64,000 bases of DNA from contig OY756967.1 of NCBI GenBank assembly GCA_963580455.1, positions 19,328,022 to 19,392,021 on the forward strand, read 5' to 3'. Made by a program: the position numbers and the translations under genes. The first letter of the stretch is position 1. Each line of letters opens with the position of its first letter. The DNA comes from Euonymus europaeus (lineage: Eukaryota; Streptophyta; Magnoliopsida; Celastrales; Celastraceae). Of this stretch, positions 1 through 13,421 are shown one piece after another. The notes beneath the pieces were generated by a model. It saw only the letters and a list, made by a program, of their open reading frames with translations. It did not search any database and had not been told where the DNA came from.

Positions 1-227
1 GATGCAGTGTCCGATCCGATCGTGAAATCCATGGATGCATTTATCAAATAATTCTGACTTTTTAGCCTCTGATTGAATGCATTTTTATGAAACAGGAGGA
101 CAACGAGCATGTATTCGACAGTAAATTCGAAAGGCTTTGCCAGCTGGCCGTCTTGATGCCACAACACTTGCTGATTATTGATCTCATGAAGAAGACAAGT
201 AACTTCTCTGATAAGCCGTCCTTTTAA
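1..227 (+). CDS. 3' end of an unidentified gene (last exon, partial)
   Basis: An open exon at 96-227 follows a good acceptor (AAACAG) and encodes 43 residues beginning EDNEHVFDSKFERLCQ and ending at TAA (225-227). Bases 1-21 can be the end of the preceding exon (DAVSDPI): a GTGAAA donor at 22 would give a 74-nt AT-rich intron and keep the frame. The peptide is hydrophilic with a short hydrophobic patch (LLIIDLM). I do not recognise the family. The upstream part lies outside the window. The gene is in the same orientation as the alpha-xylosidase about 5.4 kb downstream. The inference rests on splice signals and residue composition only; the alternative reading without splicing stops at 49-51. 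Confidence 0.45.
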
Positions 228-3200
228 CCATCATCTTGTAAAATGGGGGAGATATTTCCAACCTCAATCATCAATCATTGGATCTAAATTCATTAATATT
301 AAATTTTTATTTGATGTTTGATTTCTTCATATTTTATGCGATTTTATTTGTTTGATTATGTTCTCCCAAATTAATATTTTCACCCCCATAATTATTTTCT
401 CAACACATATAAGATAAAAAATAATTAAAATATCAATTAATTAATAAAAAATAAAAAATAAAAAAACTATTTAGTTATTTTATAATTTTTAAGTAAGAAA
501 TTAACATAATTTTTTATATTCACAAGATGATTTTTATAAGAAATTAATACAATCGGAGAAAAGAGTTTATGTGGTAGAAGAAAATGAAGAAGAAGAAATT
601 AATATTAATGTCACGGATGAATTTATTATTGTAGACCCAAAAATCTGTAATCAAAGATTTGTCATACAGAGCTGTCGACAACCTACAAAGAACACACTAG
701 TAATTTTCAGGGCTCGCACAGTGCGGTGCCAATGGTGACATTAGTATGACGGTGTAGGAAATGTAGTGAGAGAAGCAAAAGGCTTTTTAGGGAGGGAGAG
801 AGAATACCTCAGTTTTGCTGAGATGTCCATCCACCTTATGAGGTTGAGACCTCAAGTATATCTAGTGGCTCAACTCACATGGTTGGCACGTGAGGTACCA
901 AACTATCAATAGCTTCTTGGGCCTACATAACTGGAGCTTTGAGAGAATCAGGCCTTGATAGGCCCATGGTTGAATGGTCTAACACCTGAAAGTTAAAAAG
1001 GCCCGTATGTATGCAATTGGATGGCCCGTGGGCATATTCTTCATCTGTTCTAGGCATAGTCTTCTATGGCCCGTAGGCATATTCTTTGTGGGCCCATAGG
1101 CATGTGATCATACAATTTGCATGAGACGATTTTTAGCCCATACAGTTATTAAATGGTATCAAACTCTCCTTTAGAGTTGTTGAGACTAAACAGATAGAAC
1201 ATATAGGTGTTTCCCTCACTACTGAATTGGTCAGTATAAGAGCGCATGCAATGATAATTGTATAATGTGGAGACGATAATGAGTTTAATTTATATTTTTG
1301 TTGATTTAGTTGTATTGAGATATGTGTTTTGAGAGGACCAATATTAATTTTTGTGTATTTTTGTTGAGAAATGGATTGAGAAAAGAAAAATGGTTGGTTT
1401 GAATAATCAAGAAATTAATAATTTCATCGGGAGATGTGTTTTGTTGATGTATCTATATTGAGATATGTGTTTTACTTATATGACTGTATTATAATATGTG
1501 TATGATTTAAATTTTTGTCTAATAAAAGCGTGATGCACAAATAATATTAATGGAGATATTATCTTGTCCTCATTGTATATCTCTAAGATATGTTATCATT
1601 GGCGAAATTGGAACTCGTTTCTCCGATTATATGTCATTTCTAATAAAATTAATCATCATTTGGATAATAAAAAATTAGGTTAATTTTTTACTTAAAAAAT
1701 TATAAAATAACTTCATGGTTTTTTGTTTCGATTGAAAACATTTGTTATTAATATATATATATGGGGTGGAAAATAAAAAGATATGGGTATCTATACCCAC
1801 AAATTGGTATTGGTTGTACACTCACTTCACCAATCAAATCCCTGACTTTTGTGCCATTCAATTTTTTATTAATAAATTTTATAATTTTAATATATAATTA
1901 ATTTATACATTTATGTTACCAATTTTATCCTTTATAAAATAGCATGTGTACCCACTGTGCCCTCAAATTTTGTGTTTTATAATTTTTTATTAATAAGTTT
2001 TATAATTTAGATATATAATTAATTTATACATTAATCTTAGTAATTTTCATATTTATAAAATTGTAATATATATTTTTAATTGATATTTATGTATAGTTTT
2101 ACAAAACAATTAAATACATTTTCATTAAAGAATAATGATTTACAATAAAATATAATGACACAACACTATATTTTAGTTTGATCCGTTCAAATACTCGTAT
2201 ATCCAATGTTGGACCAACAATGGACGTATATTGCAAGTTGCACATTGTACAATGTTCCATTTATATGCACAATTATACTTGTATCTAAACCACTGAAATA
2301 TTATTGGAGGCATTGGATAACTCTCGGCCAAAGCCACATGTGCAATTAACAAATTCTATTGACATACCAACATTTATGTTGTAGTAGAGGTATCGAACGT
2401 AGAGGCATTGCTAAGTGCTAAGAAGAGGTAATATGACATTGACCCTACTTGCAATCAGGTGACCCATATTTGGGAATATCATCCAAGTTTCATAAGTAGC
2501 TGGAATATCCGTTTCAAAGAAATTCAAAGAATTATAAATAGCACATGCATAGGCATAAACCACCAAATAACTCAATATATTCCTCCCAAAATGATGCGAG
2601 TTCTAAATTTAACTCACGAAGAACGGTGGGCATGGGCAATTTGGTAATAAGAACAATAAAGGGCATGGGCAATTTGGTCAACAAAATGAAGAATGTAACG
2701 GCTTTATCTGCTGGATGGCAAACAGATTTTATCATACTGTGAAGATTTCTGACAATTTGCATGCAAAATTGGCCCATAGATTTTTGTGCAGCACTAACGG
2801 GAAAAGTGATGTCATTATCATTCAGCAGGGACTAGAAAGAATAGGAGACAAGGGTGGATTAATTTAGTAAATATGGTGTCCTCTCTCAAATGTTAATTTG
2901 GGAGGGAGAATTAAATATTAAATCACACAAAATTAGAGGTAATCAAACATAATATTACACAAAATTTTAGAAAATTTAATATTCATAAATTTAGACACAA
3001 ATTTTGGGGGTGTAAATAGGTCTCATGTTGTAAATTCCAAACTCATTCACATAAATAGTAATATCCGTTTTGAGTTTGTCGATTCTTATAGATATATCGG
3101 ATTTGCTCGACTATTCTTCCTCGAGCTATCTCACTTAACTGTTATTGAGCCCAATAAAAATGTCTTGTTGTGTGGGTATGTGGATTTTTTTGTTGTTGCT

Positions 3201-5622
3201 TATAGATGAGATTGAAATTTCAATATCTTTCGATGTGGATTACCAACACATCAATCCATAATTAGGTATGCATTTATTTTTATTTTTTTGAGAAAAACTT
3301 GAAAATGGGTGTTCTTTAAAACATGTGAAATTTTCTAGAAATGGGGTGAGAAGGGGAAAATGTGAGGTGAATTTAGCCTCACCTATAAGTTGGAGAATTC
3401 AATTTTGTTAGGTCTATACGATTTTATCCTCTACCAAACAGAAGCTAAAAGTCTTAACCCTGAACTTGACAGATTGGACCGTTCTAGGGCTGGAACAGCG
3501 AAACGTATGATCAGCTAAGCTAATTAAGATGTCTCAAGTCTCAACCCCTTTTTTGTAATTGTAACATTGGATGGGGGATATTGGATATGCCTCAGCAGTC
3601 ATGAAGCTCTTGGCATGTTCACAATGAAACTGTTGTTATAGACAATGACAAAATTCTGTCAGGCTGACTCATAATCTCATACACAAAATCATCCAACCCG
3701 TGCTTTTGTTGACCTAAAACATTGTACATACTTATATCTAATAAAGCTGCATTACAGTATTTATGTTATGTGGTTGTCTATCAATAATTACGAGGCATTT
3801 TCCTGCGCAAGTTGCGCCTTAGATTCTTAGAGAATCCAGAGATGATTTTGTCCACACCACATTCACGTGTAGTTTATCAGTGTACCAAGTACTACCATAT
3901 GCCGTTTGGATACGGACAGAGACTCCAGCTGGATTCGCGCATCAATACCACTTAAATATTCCAATGAACGCGGCTTGCTGACCATTTTCTCATCAAATTA
4001 AGGAGCTGTGGATACTTGAAAACACTTGCGAAGCTATGGATTTTCTTGAGGGGGGAGTTTTTATTTTCGACATGTAGTTGAAAATTGTGCATGACCATAT
4101 TTCCTCCACACTCATCGACTGCACAATTTTATTAGCATGTGTCATCGGACACATGTTAAAAGGTTCCAGTTCAAGAGAACTTTTGCGCAAGTGATACGAG
4201 AATTCGCGGCGATGGTCGAGGCATATAGAATTTATATAAGTGTTGCAGTAAAAATTACACATTTGTTTCGCTAAGTTTGTTTGTACGTCGTGGAGTTAAA
4301 AATGAAGGATACAGTAGAGAGAGTGAGGAGGTAGAGATGCCAGTGTGTGGGAGTAAGAGATCCGACTCTCTTGTACTATTATTTGTCTTCAAGTTCGGAC
4401 GATCAGACACAATGTCAAAAATCATTATTAACACATAATAATATATTATTGTATTATTCAACAACAGGGAAGTAGTGAAAGAGAGTGACAATATCAGAGC
4501 AGATATATACTTCAGACAAAATCACGAGAGGTCTTGTAATATCAGATCAGATATTTCTCTGCATTTCCTTTCGTCTTTCAGTTGTTCAGTGTTTTAGGGC
4601 TTCATTCATTATTTGTTCATTGAACAGTTGATGGTAATTTATTAAAGGAGGATCAGTTGGTTTTGTTCAAGAAAGCTTGATCTCGATGAGTTTGTTAGTT
4701 GTTTTTTTTTTTTGAAAGATTACACCGAACAGTAATAGCCATTTGATTGATTGCTTTTGTTTATAGTGTGTGTGTATATATATATATATATCTCTACGGT
4801 TTTACAACAGTCAAGGCAAACGATGGACACAGATTAGACATGGGACCATCGATTATGGGTGATAGAATTGAATCCTATGTGGGGGGATCCATCATCCAGT
4901 GGTCCACAGTCCATCATCACGTGGTAAGGGCAATCACAATGGTATCAAACTTGTTGGCCAATTAGTTATTGATGTATCTATATTAAAAAAATGTGCTTTG
5001 TTGATTTGTTTATATGATTAGATGTTTTGCTGATGTGGATAAATATGTAACTTAATTTTTGGATAATAGAGACGGATTCACAATCAATTTTAGTGGGAAA
5101 AGAATAGAGAAAATTAATGTTAATGGTTTGACTAATGTGATTGTATTGGAAGATTATTTTGCTAATATAACTGTATTGAGATATGTGTTTTAGTGATGTA
5201 GATAAATATGTGAATCCACTTTTTAGAAGATTGAAAATGAAGAATTTTTTAATTGAATGAAAATTAGAGATTTTGAAAATTCTTGCTTATTTTAGGAACA
5301 CTGGTTTAAAAAATATCCAAAATTATTTGATCGATTTTTAAAACACTCTAAATTGAAATGTTTTAAAATTTATTATTTTTTTATCCACATCATACTAATT
5401 TAATATTTTAAAAACTTTTAAAATCTGTGTTTTAATACTTATTTAAATAATGAACTGAGTTATTTTAAAAATCGCTACTAAAATATTTCAGAATGGCTAC
5501 TTTCAAAATCGATTCGCTATTTAAAAAATATCCCAAACTCACTATTTTCATATTTAACTATTCCCATATTCAACAAGCATAGCCTCACTCACTCTCCGTA
5601 GTCGCCATTTCAGTTCGAAGCA
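228..5622. other. Intergenic region upstream of the alpha-xylosidase gene
   Basis: I see no convincing coding exon here; the short open frames lack homology and splice context. About 840-1150 is a less AT-rich stretch with degenerate repeated segments containing GGCCCGTAGGCATATTCTT. About 1222-1520 and 4960-5215 are copies of a dispersed AT-rich repeat. About 5286-5557 is another AT-rich repeat resembling sequence in front of the methyltransferase gene. A short TA microsatellite lies near 4772-4790. The last 60 bases form the 5' leader of the downstream gene. Confidence 0.6.
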
Positions 5623-8600
5623 ATGTTACCTTCTCTGTGCTTCTCTCCACTTATTCTTGTATTACTCCTATGCATCTCTGGAGAAGCCTCATCCTCCTCC
5701 ACCGCAAACATCACTAAGATCGGACGAGGCTACCGTCTAATCTCCATTGAAGAGACCCCTGATGGTGGCCTTCTGGGTCTTCTGCAAGTGAAGCAGAAGA
5801 ACAAAATCTACGGTTCTGATATCCCTAACTTGCAGCTCTTTGTCAAGTACGTTTGTGTCTAATTTAACTCGACAAGTTCTTGATTTCAATGTAGCAACAA
5901 TGCGTCACTGAATCCTTGCATTTTCCATAACATTTTCAGGCATGAAACGGAAAAACGATTGAGGGTCCACATCACTGACGCAGATAAGAAGAGATGGGAA
6001 GTACCTTACGATCTCTTGCCCAGAGAGCAACCTCCGGCATTGAAGAAAACAATAGCGAGATCCAGAAAGAACCCAATTACAGCTTCAGAGTACTCTGGCT
6101 CTGATTTCATCTTCAGCTATATAACTGACCCATTTAGCTTCGCAGTGAAAAGAAAATCAGATGGGCAAGTTCTCTTCGATTCAAGCTCTAATCCATCAGA
6201 CCCATATAATGATTTGGTGTTTAAGGACCAGTACCTGGAGATTTCGACCAAATTGCCCAAAGATGCTTCCCTTTATGGCCTGGGAGAGAACACGCAGCCA
6301 CACGGGATTAAATTGTATCCAAATGAGCCATACACTCTGTACACGATGGACATTTCTGCAATAAATCTGAATACTGATCTATATGGATCTCATCCGGTGT
6401 ACATGGATCTGAGAAATGTGGGAGGGCAGCCATTTGCGCATGCGGTTCTGTTGTTGAACAGCAACGGCATGGATGTGTTTTACACAGGAAATTCTTTGAC
6501 TTACAAGGTTATTGGGGGTGTATTGGACTTCTACTTCTTCGCAGGACCTAGCCCGCTTAGTGTTGTTGACCAGTACACCGCCTTAATTGGTAGACCAGCT
6601 CCAATGCCTTACTGGTCTTTCGGTATGTTTACTTCTGCGTTCTCAGACTCCTCTTTCATTTTATTTGTTTGTTTTCCTGGTCTAATACAATCTTGATTTT
6701 TGCCCGTTAATGCTTCTCCCATCGTAGATTTAGTTAGCTTGCCTAGTATCACTTTTTACTTCACCGTCAGTCTGTAACTGAAAAAAATTATCAATTTTTT
6801 ACACCTGCAATTCGCCAGAAACTTTTCACGACTAAAAATATAGTCTTTGGTCACCGTATATATAATTTCTGCAATTTACATATTTGAAAAATATTACTCA
6901 AATTCAATATTACTGTTAAGTTGTCTTTTTTGCTTTCCTTTCCTACATATTGGCTTTTCTGATCCATTTAGAAAAAAGCACATGGGCAGATGGATGATTG
7001 GCCTTTTCTGATGCACCTTGAAAAGATGATGCATAGTCTCGTCTTTTACCTGGGATACATTACATTTACAGGATTTGCATTCAAATTTCCCACTGCCAGA
7101 GTCTTATATGTGATTATGCTAGTCGTTCTTCTGGATTGCTTAGGATGTATTTTAAATTTTAGGGGAACGGAAATATCATGCGCATAACAAGCATTAATAC
7201 TACTAATAATAGAAACAACGATTATGACAAGTTTGCATCAACACATGGGCTTTTGGGTAGTCATGGCCTCACGGGTGATCGTGATTCCAAGGGTAGCAAC
7301 CAGATAAGGGGCTTTTGGTATGAGGTTCTCCATCAAACATATTTTTTAATGCTGCACATATTGCGTCATTTGCTCATATCTAGATTTAACATACTACTTT
7401 TTCCTAGTTTGACATCTGAACATGAGTTGCTAATCCATGAATAATGTGGTACTAGTATGTGCCTCTCAGTAACATTATTGCAAATTTCATACAGTTCTTT
7501 ATATCAGCATTTTTTTCTCTTTAAACCATGCACTTGTGAGGCGCATTCAGCTCTGTAAATTACATATTCCAGTTTCCATTTTATGTTTAAAATGCATACT
7601 CCGTGTTAAAATAGCTGAAGAATAAAAATATTTATTTCTTCTTATGTTAGTTAACCATTGATCTTGCAGGATTCCATCAATGCAGATGGGGTTACCATAA
7701 TCTCTCTGTGGTTGAAGATGTTGTAGAAAATTACAAAAAGGCTCGAATTCCACTTGATGTGATCTGGAATGATGATGATCACATGGATGGTCACAAAGAC
7801 TTCACCCTCAACCCGAAAAACTACCCTCGGCCAAAGCTTTTGGCATTTTTGGATAAAATACATAGCATGGGCATGAAATACATTGTCATCATTGATCCTG
7901 GAATTGGTGTTAATTCAAGCTATGGTGTGTATCAAAGAGGTATTGCCAATGATGTTTTCATTAAGTATGAGGGAGAACCCTTTTTAGCTCAAGTTTGGCC
8001 TGGAGCTGTCAACTTTCCCGACTTCCTCAACCCAAAGACAGTTTTTTGGTGGGGTGATGAAATTCGTCGTTTTCATGAACTTGTTCCTGTTAATGGTCTA
8101 TGGATTGATATGAACGAGGCGTCAAATTTCTGTTCTGGCAAGTGCAAAATACCAGAGGGCAAGATTTGTCCTAGTGGAACTGGACCTGGCTGGATCTGTT
8201 GTTTGGAGTGTAAGAATATAACAAAGACAAGATGGGATGATCCACCATACAAAATAAATGCTTCTGGAATCCAGTCACCAATTGGGTACAAAACAATAGC
8301 CACCAGCGCAGTTCATTATAATGGCGTATTGGAGTATGATGCTCATAGTCTCTATGGATTCTCTCAATCTATTGCAACTCATAAGGCCCTCCAAGCACTT
8401 GAAGGCAAGCGGCCATTTATATTATCTCGCTCTACTTATGTTGGTTCTGGAAAATATGCTGCACACTGGACTGGTGATAATCAGGGTACTTGGAACGATT
8501 TGAAGTACTCCATATCCACTATGCTGAACTTTGGCATATTTGGGGTGCCAATGGTGGGGTCCGATATTTGTGGGTTCTATCCAGCTCCCACTGAAGAGCT

Positions 8601-9549
8601 TTGCAACCGATGGATTGAGGTCGGTGCTTTCTACCCTTTCTCAAGGGATCATGCAAACTACTACTCCCCAAGACAAGAGCTTTATCAATGGAAGTCAGTG
8701 GCTGAGTCTGCTCGAAATGCTCTGGGAATGAGGTATAAGCTCCTTCCATATCTGTACACTTTGAGCTACGAGGCTCACATCAGTGGAGCCCCAATTGCCA
8801 GGCCGCTTTTCTTCTCGTTCCCGAACTACACTGACTGTTACGGGCTGAGCACTCAATTCTTGCTTGGCAGCAGTCTCATGGTGTCTCCTGTACTTGAGAA
8901 GGGGAAATCAGAGGTTAAAGCTCTCTTTCCCCCTGGTACATGGTACAGCATATTTGATATGACGCAAGGCATTGAATCTAAAGAAGGAAAGCACGTGACC
9001 CTTGATGCACCTTTGCATGTCGTTAATGTGCATTTGTATCAGAATACTATTCTACCAATGCAGCAGGGTGGAATGATTTCTAAGGATGCAAGAATGACAC
9101 CTTTTAGCCTCATAGTGACCTTCCCAGCTGGGGCAAGTGAGGGACAAGCCACAGGAAATGTTTTCCTCGACGATGATGAACTTCCAGAAATGAAACTCGA
9201 AAATGGCTATTCAACACACGTTGATTTCTATGCAACTGTGAGCCAGGGTTCAGTGAAGGTCTGGTCAGAAGTACAGGAGGGTAAGTTTGCTCTAGACAAG
9301 GGTTGGAAAATAGAAAAGGTAGCTGTATTGGGGTTGGATGGAAATGGAGAGGCTTCCTCTCTTGAAATTGATGGACATGCTGTGGCAGGCGGTCCAGACA
9401 TAGAATTCAGTTCATCAGAACAACAGTACAAGGAAGAGCAGGAAGGTGATGGCTATAGGAAGAAGATTGTAATGGTGGAGGTTAAGGGTTTGGAACTGAA
9501 GGTTGGGAAAAACTTTGTTATGACCTGGAAAATGGGCGTCCAAGCTTGA
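5623..9549 (+). CDS. XYL1: Alpha-xylosidase (glycoside hydrolase family 31)
   Basis: Secreted exo-alpha-xylosidase that removes unsubstituted xylosyl residues from xyloglucan oligosaccharides in the cell wall. Three exons with GT-AG introns join at 5623-5846, 5940-6622 and 7670-9549, giving 928 residues, close to the roughly 915 of Arabidopsis XYL1. Residues 1-23 are a hydrophobic signal peptide. The N-terminal GH31 beta-sandwich has [20 protein letters not shown]. The catalytic barrel carries WIDMNE with the nucleophile Asp near residue 449 and HWTGDNQ with the acid/base Asp near residue 572, plus RPFILSRS and [13 protein letters not shown]. The C-terminus ends in MTWKMGVQA. The sequence resembles XYL1 more than the acid alpha-glucosidases. 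Intron 2 is 1047 bases. A poly(A) signal AATAAA lies at 9749. No disabling change is seen, so the gene is probably functional. Confidence 0.95.
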
Positions 9550-10478
9550 GCATGAGAAGCTTCACTGGTTCAATTAAATTAAAGGGGATTGCGCTTTTAA
9601 ATTTCTAGATTCTTGATGCTTTTTTTTCCTTTTCCTTTATTGAATTGAAAGAATTGATGGAAAGGAGATGAGCTAAGAATGTACTCATCCTTTTCCATTC
9701 AAAACAGAGGTTTAGATCTTCATTGCAGTCTGATTTCTGAGTCTCTTCAATAAAATTGTATCTTTGTAATGCAGCAATGCTATATAATAACTAGGAGGCT
9801 GGATTGATGACGTTGATATCTTAGTTCTAACTTCCAAGTCTGGCCTAAGTCAAGATAAGCCCAATTAAGACCAAGCTTGAGTCATCCCTCATCAGTCATC
9901 TGTTGCTTGCCTCACTCCAACACGGCAACTCCTTGACTTAAAAAAAGGTGGCAATTAAACAGGCATTGATGTTTTGTCCATCAGAGTAATCACAGTATTA
10001 CAATCTCTAATAAGGTCATTATAAGTAATAATCTCATATTTACATTCTTTTAACTGATCAAATGCAGTTAGTTAATCAGTTAATTGAGAGTATCCATTAT
10101 TTTCACCCTTTTATAGCCTCAAGGCATAGCTGTTTATGGCCATAAGAGGAGATTCACGAGCCACATCATCAAGCTTATCCTAACTACCAAATACTAAAAT
10201 TAAAAGGGCAAATTGAACGTGTGCCCTTAGAGCATTAGATAACGCATGACAAGAATAATCGATTATATGATTATATCTAAACATTTAAGTATACATTTCA
10301 ACAGAATGGTTCAGACTTAATTTTTTTTTTTTAATCGTTATCTAGTGACTTATAACATGCGTTTTAAATTTTTTAAATTAAATAAATCATTAAAAGAGTT
10401 TCTAAAATTTATTTAAAAGACAAAAAATCATAAAAAATGGTAAAAACTATAAAGGAGGAAGGTGACTGGAAAGTGTAA

Positions 10479-11042
10479 GAGTGTGTTTGGATATTATTTT
10501 CTTTTTTAGTTTTTAGAAACGATTTTGAGTATAGTTTTTAGAAATACTTTTTAGGAAAAAAACTGTTAAGAAATTCATTTGGTTGGTGATATTTGACTTT
10601 GTTTTCGGAAACTGAAAAACATGAAATTAAAATTAAAATTTAGTCAAATGAAATTGAAATTCATCTAAATAAAACTCAAATTTATCAAAATCAAATTCAA
10701 ATTCATCGATTGGGTCAAAATAAAGGTGATTTTAGGTCAACACCGGAGCAAGGTCTTCCGGTGGCCGGACGACGATGCCGGTGGAGAGAGGAGTTAATCC
10801 ATTGGGAGTGAGAGAAGAGAGAGAAAAATAAAATAAAATAAATTCATCTTAATTAAAATTATGCCACTTGAAAATCGTACAAAACAACAAAATGTTGTTT
10901 TGATTTTCTAGTTTTTAAAAACTGAAAAATGTAAACTGTTTTTAAAAATAAATACTCAAAACAGTTAGCCAATTGAATTTTAAGTAATCATTTGATTTTT
11001 CAAAACAGAAAACAGTTTTCAAAACACTAACCAAACACACTC
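10479..11042. mobile_element. Tourist/PIF-Harbinger-like MITE
   Basis: The ends are inverted: the left begins GAGTGTGTTTGG and the right, on the other strand, reads GAGTGTGTTTGG. The element is flanked by TAA on both sides (10476-10478 and 11043-11045), the three-base target typical of PIF/Harbinger. The interior is AT-rich with A/T-run inverted segments (CAAAACA, GTTTTTAAAAACTG) and has no transposase. Length 564 bp. Confidence 0.7.
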
Positions 11043-11192
11043 TAAGTAACGGCCAATGGAGGCACCTTCCACACACCTGCGTAGGCGTAGCCCACCCTAC
11101 ATCATCGCTTGTCCAACAAATGCCTTACACTTGTCAGCAAAAGACACGCGGCAAGATCTCCATTGACTCGAACACCGAGATTACCGGTGTTT

Positions 11193-11248
11193 TTTGGCGC
11201 GAAAAAGAGGAATGTGGGGTCCATGAAGTAGCCTTTTGGCGGCAAAAC
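11193..11248. promoter_or_regulatory. Pair of E2F-like sites
   Basis: TTTGGCGCGAAA at 11193-11204 is a perfect match to the E2F/DP consensus TTTSGCGCSAAA. A second related site, TTTTGGCGGCAAAA, lies at about 11234-11247. E2F sites usually sit in promoters of DNA-replication genes, but no gene is visible within 1 kb on either side, so function is uncertain. Confidence 0.35.
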
Positions 11249-12156
11249 GAAGCGACCTGACCTCACTCCCCGGTCCACTAATCTGCAGTTGAGTAGCCCA
11301 CTTGGCCTGCTGTCAGTCCTTGGTCAATGTGGCAATTGCATATATGCATGCTGTGAGTCGTTATGGCGGGTGGTGGTTGTTGTCATGCCCCCATTTACTT
11401 TTATTTTAATTGGTCACGTGATTGGAAATATACATTACTCGCCAAGACCGACACTAGAGCACTTGTTTGCTATCTGAGGAACAAATAAGTATTTTACCTA
11501 ATTAAAAAAGAAAAAAAAGAAAGAAAAGTGGGTGGGCTGGCAATAGTACTGACCCCGGTTTGATTAACTATCGTTAAATTCGAGAAAAACATGGCCACGT
11601 GCTGACCGTGCGGAATTTTTTTTTTATATATCAAAAAGTGAAAACTTAACACAAATACGGATGATCGGCTACGCAAGGGGAAGTAACAATTTTTCTTTTA
11701 TAATTCTTATCGTAATGATGATAAATTTCACTCAAATTGATATAATGAAAAACTCAAACACAAGATCTTCTACTCACTATATAATAGGAAGATCAATCAA
11801 ATTACCACATGTTAATAACGTGCGAAAGTTTTTAAGTATTAAAATTATATAAATAATATAATACTAGTGGCATATTAACATGACCGAATACAGTACAATG
11901 TTGACCATTTCAACTTATTTGTCACACCCACCCACATTATTAATGTCGAATATATATCTCTTTAAACGGAACAATTCCATGCAAATTACTAAACATGTCA
12001 ACACAATATATTTGTGCATAATTTAGCTGTAAGTGCATCAATTACGGTTGTTTACAGTTGGCATGTTAGAAAGTCTTTCGTATGAGACTCTTTACTGCCT
12101 CGTATATTTGCATTAATCCAGCAGTGTGATACATATTTCTTTCAAAATTTATTCTA

Positions 12157-12453
12157 CTCCATCTGTTTCGTAAAAATAATCATATTTTTTATATTTATTT
12201 AACTTAAATTATAATATAATTTCACTTTTTAAAATATAATTAATTAATTAAATACCTAAAAGACCCCGATTTAATAAGTTTTGTTATTTTACAAATCTTT
12301 TTATCTTTATATTGCTATTTGGGCTAAAAAAACCATTAATTAAGGATATATTATCATATATATAAGTAAAATTTAATTTTCTCACTGTATTAATTAGATT
12401 TTATTAATTTGTGTGAAAAAAAAAGTAACATCATATTTATGAGATCGAGGGGG
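12157..12453. mobile_element. Stowaway/mariner-type MITE inside an old LTR
   Basis: The left end reads CTCCATCTGTTTCG and the right end, on the other strand, CCCCCTCGATCTC. These are diverged Stowaway inverted repeats (family consensus CTCCCTCCGT). TA lies on both sides (12155-12156, 12454-12455). The interior is AT-rich, 297 bp, without coding capacity. The corresponding right LTR lacks it, so it inserted after the host copia element. Confidence 0.75.
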
Positions 12454-13147
12454 TATTAGTTTTATCACGAAGACATTGTTTATTTTCTTTTTAAATGATG
12501 TCCTCCTTCTGTCCGTTTTTACTGTTGCCCAACGATCATCTTCTTCTAGGTTTTAAGCCCAACTGTGCTTTGGTTATTAAGTTTTGATGCGACTGCTTTG
12601 AGACATTAATGAAATCAAATATATATATTTTTTTGTCTAAACCGCTAGTGTTCGCAGTTAATTTCACTACGATTAAATCAGAACTGAGCAGGGGACAAAG
12701 CTCTCCAAAAAGAATTTTTTTCACTCACAAAACTCAAACTCGAGAACTTATTTAAAGGGAACAAATTACTTAAATCAACCACTTGTTGGTAAATTAATCT
12801 CTATTCAAACCTTACTTTCAAGTTTATTTTATGGTATCGGAGCTCAGATCAATGGCTCATACAACCAAAAAAAATAAATTAAAACACTTCTAGAAACTTT
12901 ATTGCTGGGAATTTCAGTCCTGCACATTTCGATATCTCTGAAGCTTTGGGTACTGATTGAGGCTCTTGTCTCTAAAAGAAGTTCTATAGTTGCCTAGAAC
13001 TCTAAGAAACAGTAGGCTATCTTCATATCATCTACGGAGGCAGAATATAGATCACCTGCATATGTTACAAGTGAGGTTACCTGGTTCAATGCTATACTTG
13101 ATAAAATAAGAATTCAAGTGCAGAAACCTATGAGAGTTTACTGTGAT

Positions 13148-13152
13148 AGTAG
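13148..13152. repeat. Target-site duplication AGTAG (left)
   Basis: AGTAG directly precedes the left LTR of the young copia element and recurs at 17420-17424 after the right LTR. The five-base length fits copia integrase. Confidence 0.9.
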
Positions 13153-13421
13153 TAAAAAGGTTTTGAATTGTTTATATTTGCTTGAGTTTACAAAGTATTA
13201 CAGGAATATATATATATATATACACAAGAAGTCCAACGGATATAAAACAGATATGACAGGAGTAGTGTCATGTACAGAGATGAATCATAAACAACAAAAA
13301 GGGACCGTTGAGACACATGCTACATTCAAACCAAACCATTTATTTATTATTTGAATGGGCCAGACGTTGTTGGCCATTATCTTAATTGTGAGTTGTTGAC
13401 CACTTATGAGTTTCATCATTA
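13153..13421 (-). repeat. 3' LTR of the young copia element
   Basis: This 269-base LTR differs from the 265-base LTR at 17155-17419 by only two substitutions and a 4-base difference in a TA microsatellite. Read on the - strand it begins TAATGATG and ends CCTTTTTA, so the termini are TA...TA instead of TG...CA. A polypurine tract (CTTGCGTGGGGG on the - strand, 13422-13433) abuts it. Confidence 0.9.

Larger units (their letters stand above)
9550..12058. other. Intergenic region with a Tourist-like MITE and a GC-richer block
   Basis: It contains the 3' UTR of the alpha-xylosidase (to about 9780), a MITE at 10479-11042, and a GC-richer block at about 11046-11420 with two E2F-like motifs and a CACGTG at 11416. 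The remainder is AT-rich. No reading frame is convincing. Confidence 0.6.

Noticed and set aside
2459..2777. Overlapping short open frames on both strands
   Set aside because: Alternative start codons, no homology, no splice context, AT-rich repeat surroundings.
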